Assembly: GCF_035953295.1 (NCBI RefSeq)
Contig: NZ_CP108370.1
Location: 3,873,001 to 3,937,000, forward strand
Source: Streptomyces sp. NBC_01335
GTDB taxonomy: Bacteria > Actinomycetota > Actinomycetes > Streptomycetales > Streptomycetaceae
Direction of reading: 5' to 3'
Length of the DNA: 64,000 bases
Part shown: positions 9,137-16,600 of the stretch, in pieces
How positions within the stretch are numbered: position 1 is the first letter of the stretch
Layout of the letters: each line of letters begins with the position of its first letter
Program-made: the position numbers and the translations under genes
The notes under the pieces: generated by a model
The model's database searches: none
Told to the model about the DNA's origin: nothing
The model's input: only the letters and a program-made list of their open reading frames with translations

Positions 9137-9889
9137 ATGAACGTTTCCCGTATCGCCGTCGCGGGCGGCATCGCCGCGACCACCGTTCTGCTGCTCGCCG
9201 GTCCCGCCTCCGCGCACGTCAGCGTGCAGCCCCAGGGCGAGGCGGCCAAGGGCGGCTACGCCACCATCGACTTCAAGGTCCCCAACGAGCGCGACAACGC
9301 CTCGACGGTGAAGCTCGAAGTCAACTTCCCCACGGACCACCCGCTCTCCTCGGTCAGCCCGCAGGCCGTGCCGGGCTGGAAGATCGACGTCACCAAGGCC
9401 ACGCTCGCCAAGCCGCTCGACGTCCACGGCAAGAAGGTGACCGAGGCCGTCTCCAAGGTCACCTGGACCGCCGACGCCTCCGGCGCGATCAAGCCCGGGT
9501 ACTTCCAGCAGTTCCCGCTCTCGGTCGGCCAGCTCCCCGACGACACCGACCAGCTCGTCTTCAAGGCGCTCCAGACGTACAGCAACAAGGAGATCGTCCG
9601 CTGGATCGAGGAGACCCCGGCGAGCGGCGAGGAGCCCGAGAACCCGGCGCCGGTCCTGACCCTGACCGACGCCGCGGCGGACACCCACGGCGCCACCGCC
9701 TCCGACACCGCCTCCGCTTCCGCCGACGACAAGAGCACCGGTACCGGCGCGGCCGCCCACACCACCGAGGCCGCCGAGGACTCCGGCTCCGCGAGCGACA
9801 GCACCGCGCGGGTCCTGGGCGTGGTCGGCATCGTCATCGGCATCGCGGGCGTCGCGTTCGGCGTCCTCGCCCGCCGTCGTACCGTCTGA
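9137..9889 (+). CDS. YcnI (DUF1775) copper-binding membrane-anchored protein
   Basis: A 250-residue exported protein. The signal peptide (about residues 1-25) ends ...GPASA, so the mature protein would begin with histidine (HVSVQP). A DUF1775 domain follows to about residue 165, then a Ser/Thr/Ala/Asp-rich linker, and a C-terminal membrane helix (VLGVVGIVIGIAGVAFGVL) with an RRR stop-transfer. B. subtilis YcnI binds Cu(II) with its N-terminal histidine and a tryptophan (a mono-histidine brace); a candidate tryptophan is in 'EIVRWIEE'. It probably delivers or stores copper on the outer membrane face for the Sco/DtpA pathway encoded next. GGAG lies 11 bases before the ATG at 9137. Confidence 0.9.
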   Translation: MNVSRIAVAGGIAATTVLLLAGPASAHVSVQPQGEAAKGGYATIDFKVPNERDNASTVKLEVNFPTDHPLSSVSPQAVPGWKIDVTKATLAKPLDVHGKKVTEAVSKVTWTADASGAIKPGYFQQFPLSVGQLPDDTDQLVFKALQTYSNKEIVRWIEETPASGEEPENPAPVLTLTDAAADTHGATASDTASASADDKSTGTGAAAHTTEAAEDSGSASDSTARVLGVVGIVIGIAGVAFGVLARRRTV

Positions 9890-10018
9890 CCGACCAGCCC
9901 TGTTTCGAAAGTCCCGCCTGTCCGGCGTGCCGGGCCGGGCCGGGTGCACACGCGCCCGGCCCGGTCCCCGGAACGCCCCGGGCCACCCTCCGCACCACAG
10001 ACCAGGAACACAACCTTC

Positions 10019-10675
10019 ATGCGCACCAAGAAACTGGCGTCGGCCGTGGCATTCGCCGCGGCGGCGGCTCTGGCCCTGACCGCCTGCGGCTCGAACGACG
10101 ACTCCGCCGCCAAGCCGGTGGCCGACGTCTCCACGCCCACCACCACCAAGGCCGGCACCGTCCTCGACCAGCCGTTCACCAAGCCGGACCTCGTCCTGAC
10201 GGACACCCACGGCAAGACGTACGACCTCCGCAAGGAGACCAAGGGCAAGCCGACGCTCATCTACTACGGCTACACCAACTGCCCCGACGTCTGCCCGCTG
10301 ACCATGAGCAACATCGCGCTCGCCAAGCGCGCGCTGCCCGCCGCCGAGCAGGCCGAGCTCAAGGTCGTCTTCATCACCACCGACCCCGAGCGCGACACCC
10401 CGGCCTCGCTGGGCGCCTGGCTCAAGGCCCAGGACCCCGACTTCATCGGCCTCACCGGCGACTTCAAGACCATCCAGGCGGGCGCCCGGTCGATGGGCAT
10501 CGGCATCGACCCGGCGACGACGGAGAAGGACGGCACCGTCGTCTCCATGCACGGCGCCCAGGTCATGGCGTTCTCCCCGAAGACCGACGCCGGGTACGTC
10601 ATCTACAGCGAGGACACCACCGCCGACGACTACACCGCGGACCTCCCCAAGCTCATCGAGGGGGCGAACCCGTGA
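10019..10675 (+). CDS. sco: Sco1/SenC copper metallochaperone (lipoprotein)
   Basis: A 218-residue thioredoxin-fold lipoprotein. The signal peptide ends with a lipobox (LTAC, Cys about residue 22). The copper-binding CxxxC is in YTNCPDVCPLT and the distal histidine ligand in 'SMHGAQVMAF'. Sco proteins load copper into the CuA site of cytochrome oxidase; in S. lividans the orthologue works with the PCuAC chaperone encoded next. The stop codon overlaps the next gene's GTG (GTGA), indicating translational coupling. The ATG at 10019 was preferred over an upstream in-frame ATG because it starts a proper KK-hydrophobic signal sequence. Confidence 0.93.
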   Translation: MRTKKLASAVAFAAAAALALTACGSNDDSAAKPVADVSTPTTTKAGTVLDQPFTKPDLVLTDTHGKTYDLRKETKGKPTLIYYGYTNCPDVCPLTMSNIALAKRALPAAEQAELKVVFITTDPERDTPASLGAWLKAQDPDFIGLTGDFKTIQAGARSMGIGIDPATTEKDGTVVSMHGAQVMAFSPKTDAGYVIYSEDTTADDYTADLPKLIEGANP

Positions 10676-11118
10676 CAGGCCGTGCGGCCCTCGCCGGCGG
10701 ACTGGCCCTCGTCACGGGTCTGACCCTCGCCGGGTGCTCCGCCGGAAGCTCCCCCGAACTGAAGGTCGTCGGGGCGTTCATGCCGCAGCCCGTCAGTGAC
10801 ATCGCGGCGGCGTTCCTCGTCGTGGAGAACAAGGGCGGGGCCACCGACCGGCTGACCTCCGTGACCAGCCCGATCTCCGACCACGTCACGATCCACGAGA
10901 CCGAGGGACAGACCATGCGGATGGTCTCGTCCTTCGAGGTACCCGCGCGCGGCGAGCTGGACCTCGAACGCGGCGGCAGCCACATCATGTTCAGCGAACT
11001 CAAGCGGCAGCCGAAGCGGGGGCAGAAAATCTCCGTGGAACTGCACTTCGAGAAGACCGGCCCGATCACGGTCGAGCTTCCCGTCGAGGAGACGACCTAC
11101 AACCCGGCGAAGCAGTGA
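10672..11118 (+). CDS. ecuC: PCuAC extracytoplasmic copper chaperone (ECuC type, lipoprotein)
   Basis: A 148-residue lipoprotein with lipobox LAGC (Cys about residue 23) and a DUF461/PCuAC domain. Methionine and histidine ligands of the H(M)x10Mx21HxM class are visible: 'IHETEGQTMRM' and 'GSHIMF'. Family members bind Cu(I) outside the membrane and pass it to Sco or directly to oxidase; the S. lividans orthologue is called ECuC. It starts at the GTG at 10672, overlapping the sco stop by four bases, and is followed 14 bases later by the CopC/CopD gene, so it belongs to one operon. Confidence 0.9.
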   Translation: MTGRAALAGGLALVTGLTLAGCSAGSSPELKVVGAFMPQPVSDIAAAFLVVENKGGATDRLTSVTSPISDHVTIHETEGQTMRMVSSFEVPARGELDLERGGSHIMFSELKRQPKRGQKISVELHFEKTGPITVELPVEETTYNPAKQ

Positions 11119-11132
11119 GGGACTGATCCACC

Positions 11133-13205
11133 ATGACAGCCACCGCCCCGCGCGCAGGTCGTGTCCGGCCTTTCCCGACAGGCCGGCCACTCACCGCGTC
11201 CGCGCTCCTCGCCACGCTGATCGGCCTGCTCCTCGGCCTGATGCTGGCCGGCGCGTCCCCCGCGTCCGCGCACGCCGCCCTCACGGGCAGCGACCCGCAG
11301 GACGGGGCGGTGGTCGACGCCGCACCCCGCGACGTCACCCTCTCCTTCTCCGAGTCCGTCTCGCTGAGCGACGACGCGATCCGGGTGCTCGACCCGTCCG
11401 GCAAGCGGGCCGACACCGGAGGGCCCCGCGCGGTGGGCGACGGCAAGGCCGCCCGGTACGCCGTCACCCTCCACACCGGGCTCCCCGACGGCACCTACAC
11501 GGTGGCCTGGCAGGCGGTCTCCGCCGACAGCCACCCGGTCTCGGGCGCCTTCACCTTCTCCATCGGCGCACCGTCCACCACCACCGTCGCGCTGCCCGCC
11601 CAGGCAGCGGGCGGCGGACTGGTGGGCACGCTCTACGGCATCGCGCGCTACGCCGCGTACGCCGGTTTCATCCTGCTCGCGGGCGGCTCCGCGTTCGTCC
11701 TCGGGTGCTGGCGGGGCGGCGCATCGGCCCGCCCGCTGCAACGGCTCGTGCTCGCCGGCTGGCTCACCCTCACCGCCTCCACCCTGGTGATGCTGGTGCT
11801 GCGGTACCCGTACACCGGCAGCGGCAAGCTCTCCGACGCCTTCGACCTCTCCGGCCTCCAGGCGTCGCTGGACACCAAGCCGGGCGCCGCGCTGGTCTCC
11901 CGGCTGCTCCTGCTGGGCGCCTCCGCGCTCTTCGTCGCCGTGCTGTTCGGTACGTACCCCCGGCGCGAGGACGAGAAGGAGCACAAGGACCTCACCTTCG
12001 GCCTGGCGCTCGGCGGTGCGGTCGTCGCCACCGGCATCGCGGGCACCTGGTCGCTCGCCGAACACGCCTCCGTCGGTCTCCAGGCGGGCATCGCCATGCC
12101 GGTCGACATGGCCCATCTGCTGGCGGTCGCGACCTGGCTGGGCGGTCTGGCGGCCCTGCTGACCGCCCTGTACCGCGTTCCGGAGCTGCCCGCCGCCGCG
12201 GTACGCCGGTTCTCCCGGACGGCGTTCTGCAGCGTGGTGGTGCTCGCCGCGACGGGGCTCTACCAGTCCTGGCGCCAGGTCGGCTCCTGGTCGGCGCTGA
12301 CCGGGACCGCCTACGGCCGGCTGCTGCTGGTCAAGGTCGGGCTGGTCGCGGTCCTCGTGGGCGTCGCCTGGATCTCCCGGCGCTGGACGGGCCGACTGAC
12401 GGGCGGGGAGCCGGTGGCGGTACCGGAGCAGGCGGTGGTGGAGCAGGCGGTGGTGGTGGAGCAGAAGGTGCCGGATCAGGCGGCGCCTGCGGAGGCGGAG
12501 GCCGGCCTGGTGCCGGTCGCGGCCGCCGGACCGGCCGCCGGTACGGACACCGTCGCGGCTCCTGCCACGGGTTCCGTCACCGACCCGGTCACGGAACCCG
12601 TCAACGACCCCGCCGCGGACCCCGGCACCGACCCCGAGCGTGCCGCCCAACTCGCCCGCCAGCGGGCCGCGCTGACGGCGACGAAGGTGCGGAAGGCCCG
12701 CGACGCCCACCCCGGCCGCTCCGGGCTGCGCCGCTCGGTCCTCGTCGAGACCGGCATCGCCGTCGTTCTGCTGGCCGTCACCACCATCCTCTCCTCGACC
12801 GAACCGGGCCGTACGGAGGAGGAGGCGGCGCGCACCAACACCGTCGCCGCCCCGGCCGTCGCCCAGCCGGTCACCGTGAGCCTGCCCTTCGACACCGGCG
12901 GCCTCAACGGCAAGGGCACGGTCCAGCTGGACATGGACCCCGGCCGGACCGGCGCCAACGACCTGCACCTGTGGATAGAGGACGGCAAGGGCACGGCGCT
13001 GGACGTACCCGAGGTACGGATCGCGCTGACGCTGGAAGCGAAGGACATCGGCCCCCTGCCGGTCGTCCCCGACCGGCTCGCCGAGGGCCACTGGGCCGCG
13101 AGCGGCGTACAGATTCCGATGGCGGGCGAGTGGAAGCTCGCGGTCACCGTCCGCACCTCGGACATCGACGAGACCACCGTCACCAAGAACGTGAAGATCG
13201 GCTGA
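11133..13205 (+). CDS. CopC-CopD fusion with C-terminal YtkA/FixH-like domain
   Basis: A 690-residue membrane protein with three parts. Residues about 1-50 are the signal sequence and 50-145 a CopC domain; mature HAALTGSDPQDG and 'SADSHPVSG' supply the usual Cu(II) ligands. About 165-430 is a CopD membrane region of roughly seven to eight helices. About 430-520 is a low-complexity Ala/Pro/Val/Glu linker, then another membrane helix (about 538-555, SVLVETGIAVVLLAVTTI) and an extracytoplasmic YtkA/FixH-like beta domain ('VPDRLAEGHWAASGVQIPM'). CopC binds and CopD is thought to import copper. The order Sco, ECuC, CopC/D and DtpA matches the S. lividans copper operon. Confidence 0.9.
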   Translation: MTATAPRAGRVRPFPTGRPLTASALLATLIGLLLGLMLAGASPASAHAALTGSDPQDGAVVDAAPRDVTLSFSESVSLSDDAIRVLDPSGKRADTGGPRAVGDGKAARYAVTLHTGLPDGTYTVAWQAVSADSHPVSGAFTFSIGAPSTTTVALPAQAAGGGLVGTLYGIARYAAYAGFILLAGGSAFVLGCWRGGASARPLQRLVLAGWLTLTASTLVMLVLRYPYTGSGKLSDAFDLSGLQASLDTKPGAALVSRLLLLGASALFVAVLFGTYPRREDEKEHKDLTFGLALGGAVVATGIAGTWSLAEHASVGLQAGIAMPVDMAHLLAVATWLGGLAALLTALYRVPELPAAAVRRFSRTAFCSVVVLAATGLYQSWRQVGSWSALTGTAYGRLLLVKVGLVAVLVGVAWISRRWTGRLTGGEPVAVPEQAVVEQAVVVEQKVPDQAAPAEAEAGLVPVAAAGPAAGTDTVAAPATGSVTDPVTEPVNDPAADPGTDPERAAQLARQRAALTATKVRKARDAHPGRSGLRRSVLVETGIAVVLLAVTTILSSTEPGRTEEEAARTNTVAAPAVAQPVTVSLPFDTGGLNGKGTVQLDMDPGRTGANDLHLWIEDGKGTALDVPEVRIALTLEAKDIGPLPVVPDRLAEGHWAASGVQIPMAGEWKLAVTVRTSDIDETTVTKNVKIG

Positions 13206-13210
13206 CCTGC

Positions 13211-14560
13211 GTGAGCAAGCGGAACACGAACGTGCGGAGCCCCCGGGAGCGTGCCGGGACGGCCACCGAGGGCGCCGACCCGGGCGCTGCCCCCGGCGGA
13301 GTATCCCGGCGGAAGCTGCTCGGGAGCGCCGGGGCGGCCGGTGCCGCCGGTCTGGTGCTCGGCGCGGCGGGAGGTGCCACCGGGTACGCCGCGACGCGTC
13401 CCGAGGCGCCCGCGGCGCTCGCCTCGATCGGCTCGACCGAGGCGATGTTTCACGGGAAACATCAACCGGGGATCACCACTCCGCTTCAGGCCAGTGGGCA
13501 TCTCGTCGCCTTCGACCTCGCGGCGGGCGCCGGACGCACCGAGGCGGCCGCACTGATGCGGCGCTGGTCGGTGCTGGCCGAGGAGCTGATGGCGGGCCGC
13601 GCCGCCGGGGCCGGAGGGCCGGGCGGTTCCGGCGGCGACTCCGGGATCGCGCTGGACGCCGGGCCGTCCTCGCTGACGCTCACCTTCGGCTTCGGCCGGA
13701 CCTTCTTCGACCGGACCGGGCTGGAGGAGCGTCGGCCCGCCGGGCTCGACCCGCTGCCCGCGTTCTCCTCCGACCACCTCGACTCCGGGCGGTCGAACGG
13801 CGACCTCTGGGTGCAGATCGGCGCCGACGACGCGCTCGTGGCCTTTCACGCGCTCCGCGCGGTCCAGCGGGCCGCCGGGTCGGCCGCACGGGTGCGCTGG
13901 CAGATGAACGGCTTCAACCGCACGCCGGGCGCGACCGCGCGCCCCATGACGGCCCGCAACCTGATGGGCCAGCTGGACGGGACCAACAACCCCAAGCCCG
14001 CCGACGCCGACTTCGACACCCGGATCTTCGTGCCCGCGCCCGCCGCCTCCGCCGCTGCCGACCCGACGCAGGACTGGCTCGCGGGCGGCTCGTACGCGGT
14101 CGTCCGCCGCATCCGGATGCTGCTGGACGACTGGGAGAAGCTCTCCGCCGGCCACCAGGAGCGGGTCATCGGCCGGCGCAAGGACACGGGTGCCCCACTC
14201 AGCGGCGGCGACGAGACCACCGCGATGGACCTGGACAAGCTCGGTGCGGACGGCAATCCGGTGATCCCGTCCAACGCCCACGCCCGGATCTCCTCGCCCG
14301 GGAAGAACGGCGGGGCGGCGATGCTGCGGCGCCCGTTCTCGTACCACGACGGCATCGACCCGGACGGGACACCGGACGCGGGGCTGCTCTTCGTGTGCTG
14401 GCAGGCGGACCCGTTCCGGGGCTTCGTGCCGGTGCAGCGCAAGCTCGACCGGGGGGACGCGCTCTCGCCGTTCATCCGGCACGAGGCGAGCGGGGTCTTC
14501 GCGGTGCCCGGGGGCGCCGCGAAGGGGGAGTACGTGGGGCAGCGGCTGCTGGAGTCCTGA
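13211..14560 (+). CDS. dtpA: Tat-exported dye-decolorizing heme peroxidase DtpA
   Basis: A 449-residue DyP-type peroxidase. The Tat signal is SRRKLLGSAGAAG (about residues 32-44) followed by a hydrophobic stretch. Conserved DyP elements are FHGKHQPGI, the GxxDG motif in GQLDGTNNPKP (the distal aspartate), and 'SNAHARISSPG' with the proximal heme histidine. In S. lividans DtpA is co-encoded with Sco, ECuC and CopC/D and is linked to copper-dependent maturation of the extracellular copper oxidase GlxA. The GTG at 13211 lies 5 bases after the CopC/D stop, so it ends the operon. A parS-like sequence is embedded at 13447-13460. Confidence 0.93.
   Translation: MSKRNTNVRSPRERAGTATEGADPGAAPGGVSRRKLLGSAGAAGAAGLVLGAAGGATGYAATRPEAPAALASIGSTEAMFHGKHQPGITTPLQASGHLVAFDLAAGAGRTEAAALMRRWSVLAEELMAGRAAGAGGPGGSGGDSGIALDAGPSSLTLTFGFGRTFFDRTGLEERRPAGLDPLPAFSSDHLDSGRSNGDLWVQIGADDALVAFHALRAVQRAAGSAARVRWQMNGFNRTPGATARPMTARNLMGQLDGTNNPKPADADFDTRIFVPAPAASAAADPTQDWLAGGSYAVVRRIRMLLDDWEKLSAGHQERVIGRRKDTGAPLSGGDETTAMDLDKLGADGNPVIPSNAHARISSPGKNGGAAMLRRPFSYHDGIDPDGTPDAGLLFVCWQADPFRGFVPVQRKLDRGDALSPFIRHEASGVFAVPGGAAKGEYVGQRLLES
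13447..13460. promoter_or_regulatory. degenerate parS-like site inside dtpA
   Basis: GTTTCACGGGAAAC differs from the parS core GTTTCACGTGAAAC at one central base. It is flanked by GAT/ATC, giving a 20-bp near-palindrome. It encodes part of the conserved FHGKH of the peroxidase, so the match may be coincidental. Confidence 0.35.
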
Positions 14561-14563
14561 CCG

Positions 14564-14731
14564 CTAGGGCGTGTCTGACCATGCGCGTCGGATCAGCGGG
14601 CGGTGTCCGGTGCGGTGCGTCGCAAGGCGGAGGACCGCCCGCGTACGGGATGTACTCGGGCGGTCCGACAACGCCGCGAGGTGCCGTGCCGGGCGCCGAC
14701 CGCCCGACGGGAATGGTCAGACACGGCCTAG
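14564..14731. mobile_element. MITE-like element with terminal inverted repeats
   Basis: A 168-base non-coding element. The ends are inverted repeats of about 19 bases (CTAGGGCGTGTCTGACCAT on the left, ATGGTCAGACACGGCCTAG on the right, one mismatch), extended by a CGTCGG match further in. Both ends carry CTAG, consistent with insertion at a CTAG target with TA duplication as in IS5/IS427-group elements. The inside has CG-rich complementary stretches (GGACCGCCC and GGGCGGTCC). It sits only 4 bases after the dtpA stop. No transposase is present, so movement would need one supplied in trans. Confidence 0.7.
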
Positions 14732-14801
14732 CCCGGCCCGGACTTTACGCCGGACCGCCCCGGCCGGGGCGGGGCGGTCCGGCGTAAAGTCCGGGCCGGG
14801 C
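14731..14801. terminator. very large perfect hairpin downstream of dtpA
   Basis: A perfect 31-bp inverted repeat (14731-14761 with 14771-14801) separated by a 9-base loop, itself GC-rich. It begins at the last base of the MITE-like element. There is no T-run, but Streptomyces terminators often lack one. It is a plausible end of the copper operon transcript and insulates pheA downstream. Confidence 0.75.
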
Positions 14802-14892
14802 GGGCGGGGGTCCGGGGCGGGGTCCGGCCAGGTGGGCGGACCGGCGGGGGGAGGTCCGGACGAACCCTCCCGGAGGCGGTCCCGGCAGCCCT

Positions 14893-14904
14893 TAGAGTGA
14901 CCGT
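14893..14904 (+). promoter_or_regulatory. candidate leaderless promoter of pheA (-10 TAGAGT)
   Basis: TAGAGT at 14893-14898 ends 6 bases before the pheA ATG at 14905, and no Shine-Dalgarno sequence precedes that ATG. This is the arrangement of a leaderless transcript. The -35 element is not convincing. Confidence 0.4.
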
Positions 14905-15840
14905 ATGTCCGCCACGCGTTACGCCTATCTCGGCCCCGAGGGCACCTTCACCGAGGTGGCGCTCCGTACGCTCCCGGAAGCCGCCACCCGCGAACTCGCC
15001 CCCATGGTCTCCGTACCGGCGGCGCTGGACGCGGTACGGAACGGGGAGGCCGCCGCCGCCCTCGTACCGATCGAGAACTCGGTCGAGGGCGGGATCACCG
15101 CGACCCTCGACGAGCTGGCGGTGGGCGCGCCGCTGATGATCTACCGCGAGGTGCTGCTCTCCATCTCGTTCGCGCTGCTGGTGCGGCCCGGGACCCGGCT
15201 GGAGGACATCAAGTCCGTCACCGCGCACCCGGCCGCGCAGCCGCAGGTACGCAACTGGCTGGCCGCCCACCTCCCGCAGGCCGTGTGGGAGTCGGCCGCG
15301 TCCAACGCGGACGGTGCCCGGCTGGTCCGGGACGGTCGGTACGACGCCGCCTTCGCCGGGGAGTTCGCGGCGGCGACCTACGGGCTCGTACCGCTCGCCA
15401 CCGAGATCCACGACGCGGTGAACGCCCAGACCCGCTTCGTCCTCGTCGGCCGCCCGGCCCGGCCCGCCGCGCCGACCGGTGCCGACAAGACCTCCGTGGT
15501 GCTCTGGCTGGGCGAGGACCGTCCGGGCGCCCTGCTCGAACTGCTCCAGGAGTTCGCGGTGCGCGGGGTGAACCTGATGCTGATCCAGTCCCGCCCGACC
15601 GGCAAGGGCATCGGCGACTACTGCTTCGCGGTGGACGCGGAGGGACACATCTCGGACCGGCGGGTGGGCGAGGCGCTGATGGGCCTGAAGCGCATCTGCC
15701 CGAATCTGCGTTTCCTCGGCTCCTACCCCCGGGCCGGAGTGGGCCCGAAGGACGTGGCCCCACTGCGCGTGGGCACCTCGGACCCGGACTTCGCCGCCGC
15801 CTCGGACTGGCTGGCCCGCAGCCAGGACGGGCGCGTCTGA
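14905..15840 (+). CDS. pheA: prephenate dehydratase
   Basis: A 311-residue enzyme converting prephenate to phenylpyruvate in phenylalanine synthesis. The N-terminal dehydratase domain (about residues 1-185) starts with RYAYLGPEGTFTEVAL and includes 'VPIENSVEGGITATLDEL' and 'DGRYDAAFAGEFAAATYGL'. The C-terminal ACT domain (about 195-275, 'DRPGALLELLQEFAVRGVNLMLIQSRP', read in segments) is the phenylalanine-sensing regulatory domain. There is no chorismate mutase domain, as is normal in actinobacteria. Length is as expected. It is probably translated from a leaderless mRNA. A non-coding gap of 760 bases follows before serS. Confidence 0.95.
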   Translation: MSATRYAYLGPEGTFTEVALRTLPEAATRELAPMVSVPAALDAVRNGEAAAALVPIENSVEGGITATLDELAVGAPLMIYREVLLSISFALLVRPGTRLEDIKSVTAHPAAQPQVRNWLAAHLPQAVWESAASNADGARLVRDGRYDAAFAGEFAAATYGLVPLATEIHDAVNAQTRFVLVGRPARPAAPTGADKTSVVLWLGEDRPGALLELLQEFAVRGVNLMLIQSRPTGKGIGDYCFAVDAEGHISDRRVGEALMGLKRICPNLRFLGSYPRAGVGPKDVAPLRVGTSDPDFAAASDWLARSQDGRV

Positions 15841-15910
15841 CGGGCGGAGCGTCGAGCGCGCCCTGCACATCTGCGCGGGCGCATCCACCGATGGTCGTTT
15901 ACCCACAGAG

Positions 15911-16237
15911 TTATCCACAGGGTGCCGGTCGAACCTGGGGACAAGTCGACACCAGCGTTCGACATCATCGACAAATCACCCCAGGTGATCTCATGGGGTC
16001 GTGAAGCCTCCCAGGGCTCCCCATGATCCTCATCTAGCCCGTTCAGCCCAATTACCTTGATCAACGACACAGAATGACGAATTACCACTCGAATGAGTGC
16101 CAGAAAGGCGGTTTGAACGATGAATCCATGAGCCCAAGGCCCACCAGGCCCCCTCCTCGATGGCCGGCCTCGCGCATCCACAGTTTTTCCACACAGCCTG
16201 TGGATAACTAATCCAAACTGGCCCGACCTGTGGACAA
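15911..16237. promoter_or_regulatory. DnaA-box cluster between pheA and serS
   Basis: Exact or near matches to the Streptomyces DnaA box (TTGTCCACA / TTATCCACA): TTATCCACA at 15911-15919, GCATCCACA at about 16174, TTTTCCACA at 16185-16193, TTATCCACA on the minus strand at 16199-16207, and TTGTCCACA on the minus strand at 16229-16237. Four lie within 65 bases, with mixed orientation. In S. coelicolor a high-affinity cluster named D78 near oriC titrates DnaA; this may be the counterpart. Confidence 0.75.
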
Positions 16238-16564
16238 CCCCGAGTGGAGCCCTTCCTCAACTCCCTGACAGGGCAGGGTCATACGTCAAGGATGGAGCGG
16301 CTTTCTGCCCGATTCAGGGCAATGGGCCCACCTCGATTGACGCGCCCCCGGGCTCTCCCGCTCCTCGCCCCCTTCGCTTGCGCACGCCCCAGGATCTCTC
16401 CGCGGATTTCCGCCGCACCCGCGTTCGCCCCCGGGCGAATACCGGCGGACGCGCCTCCCGCCCGCCGTTCGCCTCCCGCTCCGCCTCCCTCGCGGAATCC
16501 GGGATTCCCACCAGAGATACCATTCACGGCAATTCGGGCATAGTGACACGCTTGTCACTATCGA

Positions 16565-16594
16565 TTCGAGTAGCCGAAGTCCCACCGGTAGCCT
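16565..16594 (+). promoter_or_regulatory. candidate leaderless promoter of serS
   Basis: TTCGAG (16565-16570) and TAGCCT (16589-16594) are separated by 18 bases, and the -10 ends 6 bases before the GTG start at 16601. The start has no Shine-Dalgarno sequence, so a leaderless mRNA is likely. Confidence 0.4.
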
Positions 16595-16600
16595 GGTGGG

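Larger units (their letters stand above)
15841..16600. other. 760-base gap holding a DnaA-box cluster and hairpins
   Basis: No gene is seen. The stretch 15900-16240 is AT-rich for this genome and holds several DnaA boxes (separate entry) and small inverted repeats: ATCACC/GGTGAT near 15975-15989, a CATGGGG/CCCCATG hairpin at about 15987-16027, and CACTC/GAGTG at 16086-16099. The last 60 bases carry the serS promoter. Confidence 0.75.

Noticed and set aside
7255..9249. Long minus-strand open frame running through the membrane protein gene
   Set aside because: Only the part after 7812 (3' in that strand) has the ATP-binding motifs and a ribosome-binding site; the rest is antisense shadow in a GC-rich genome.
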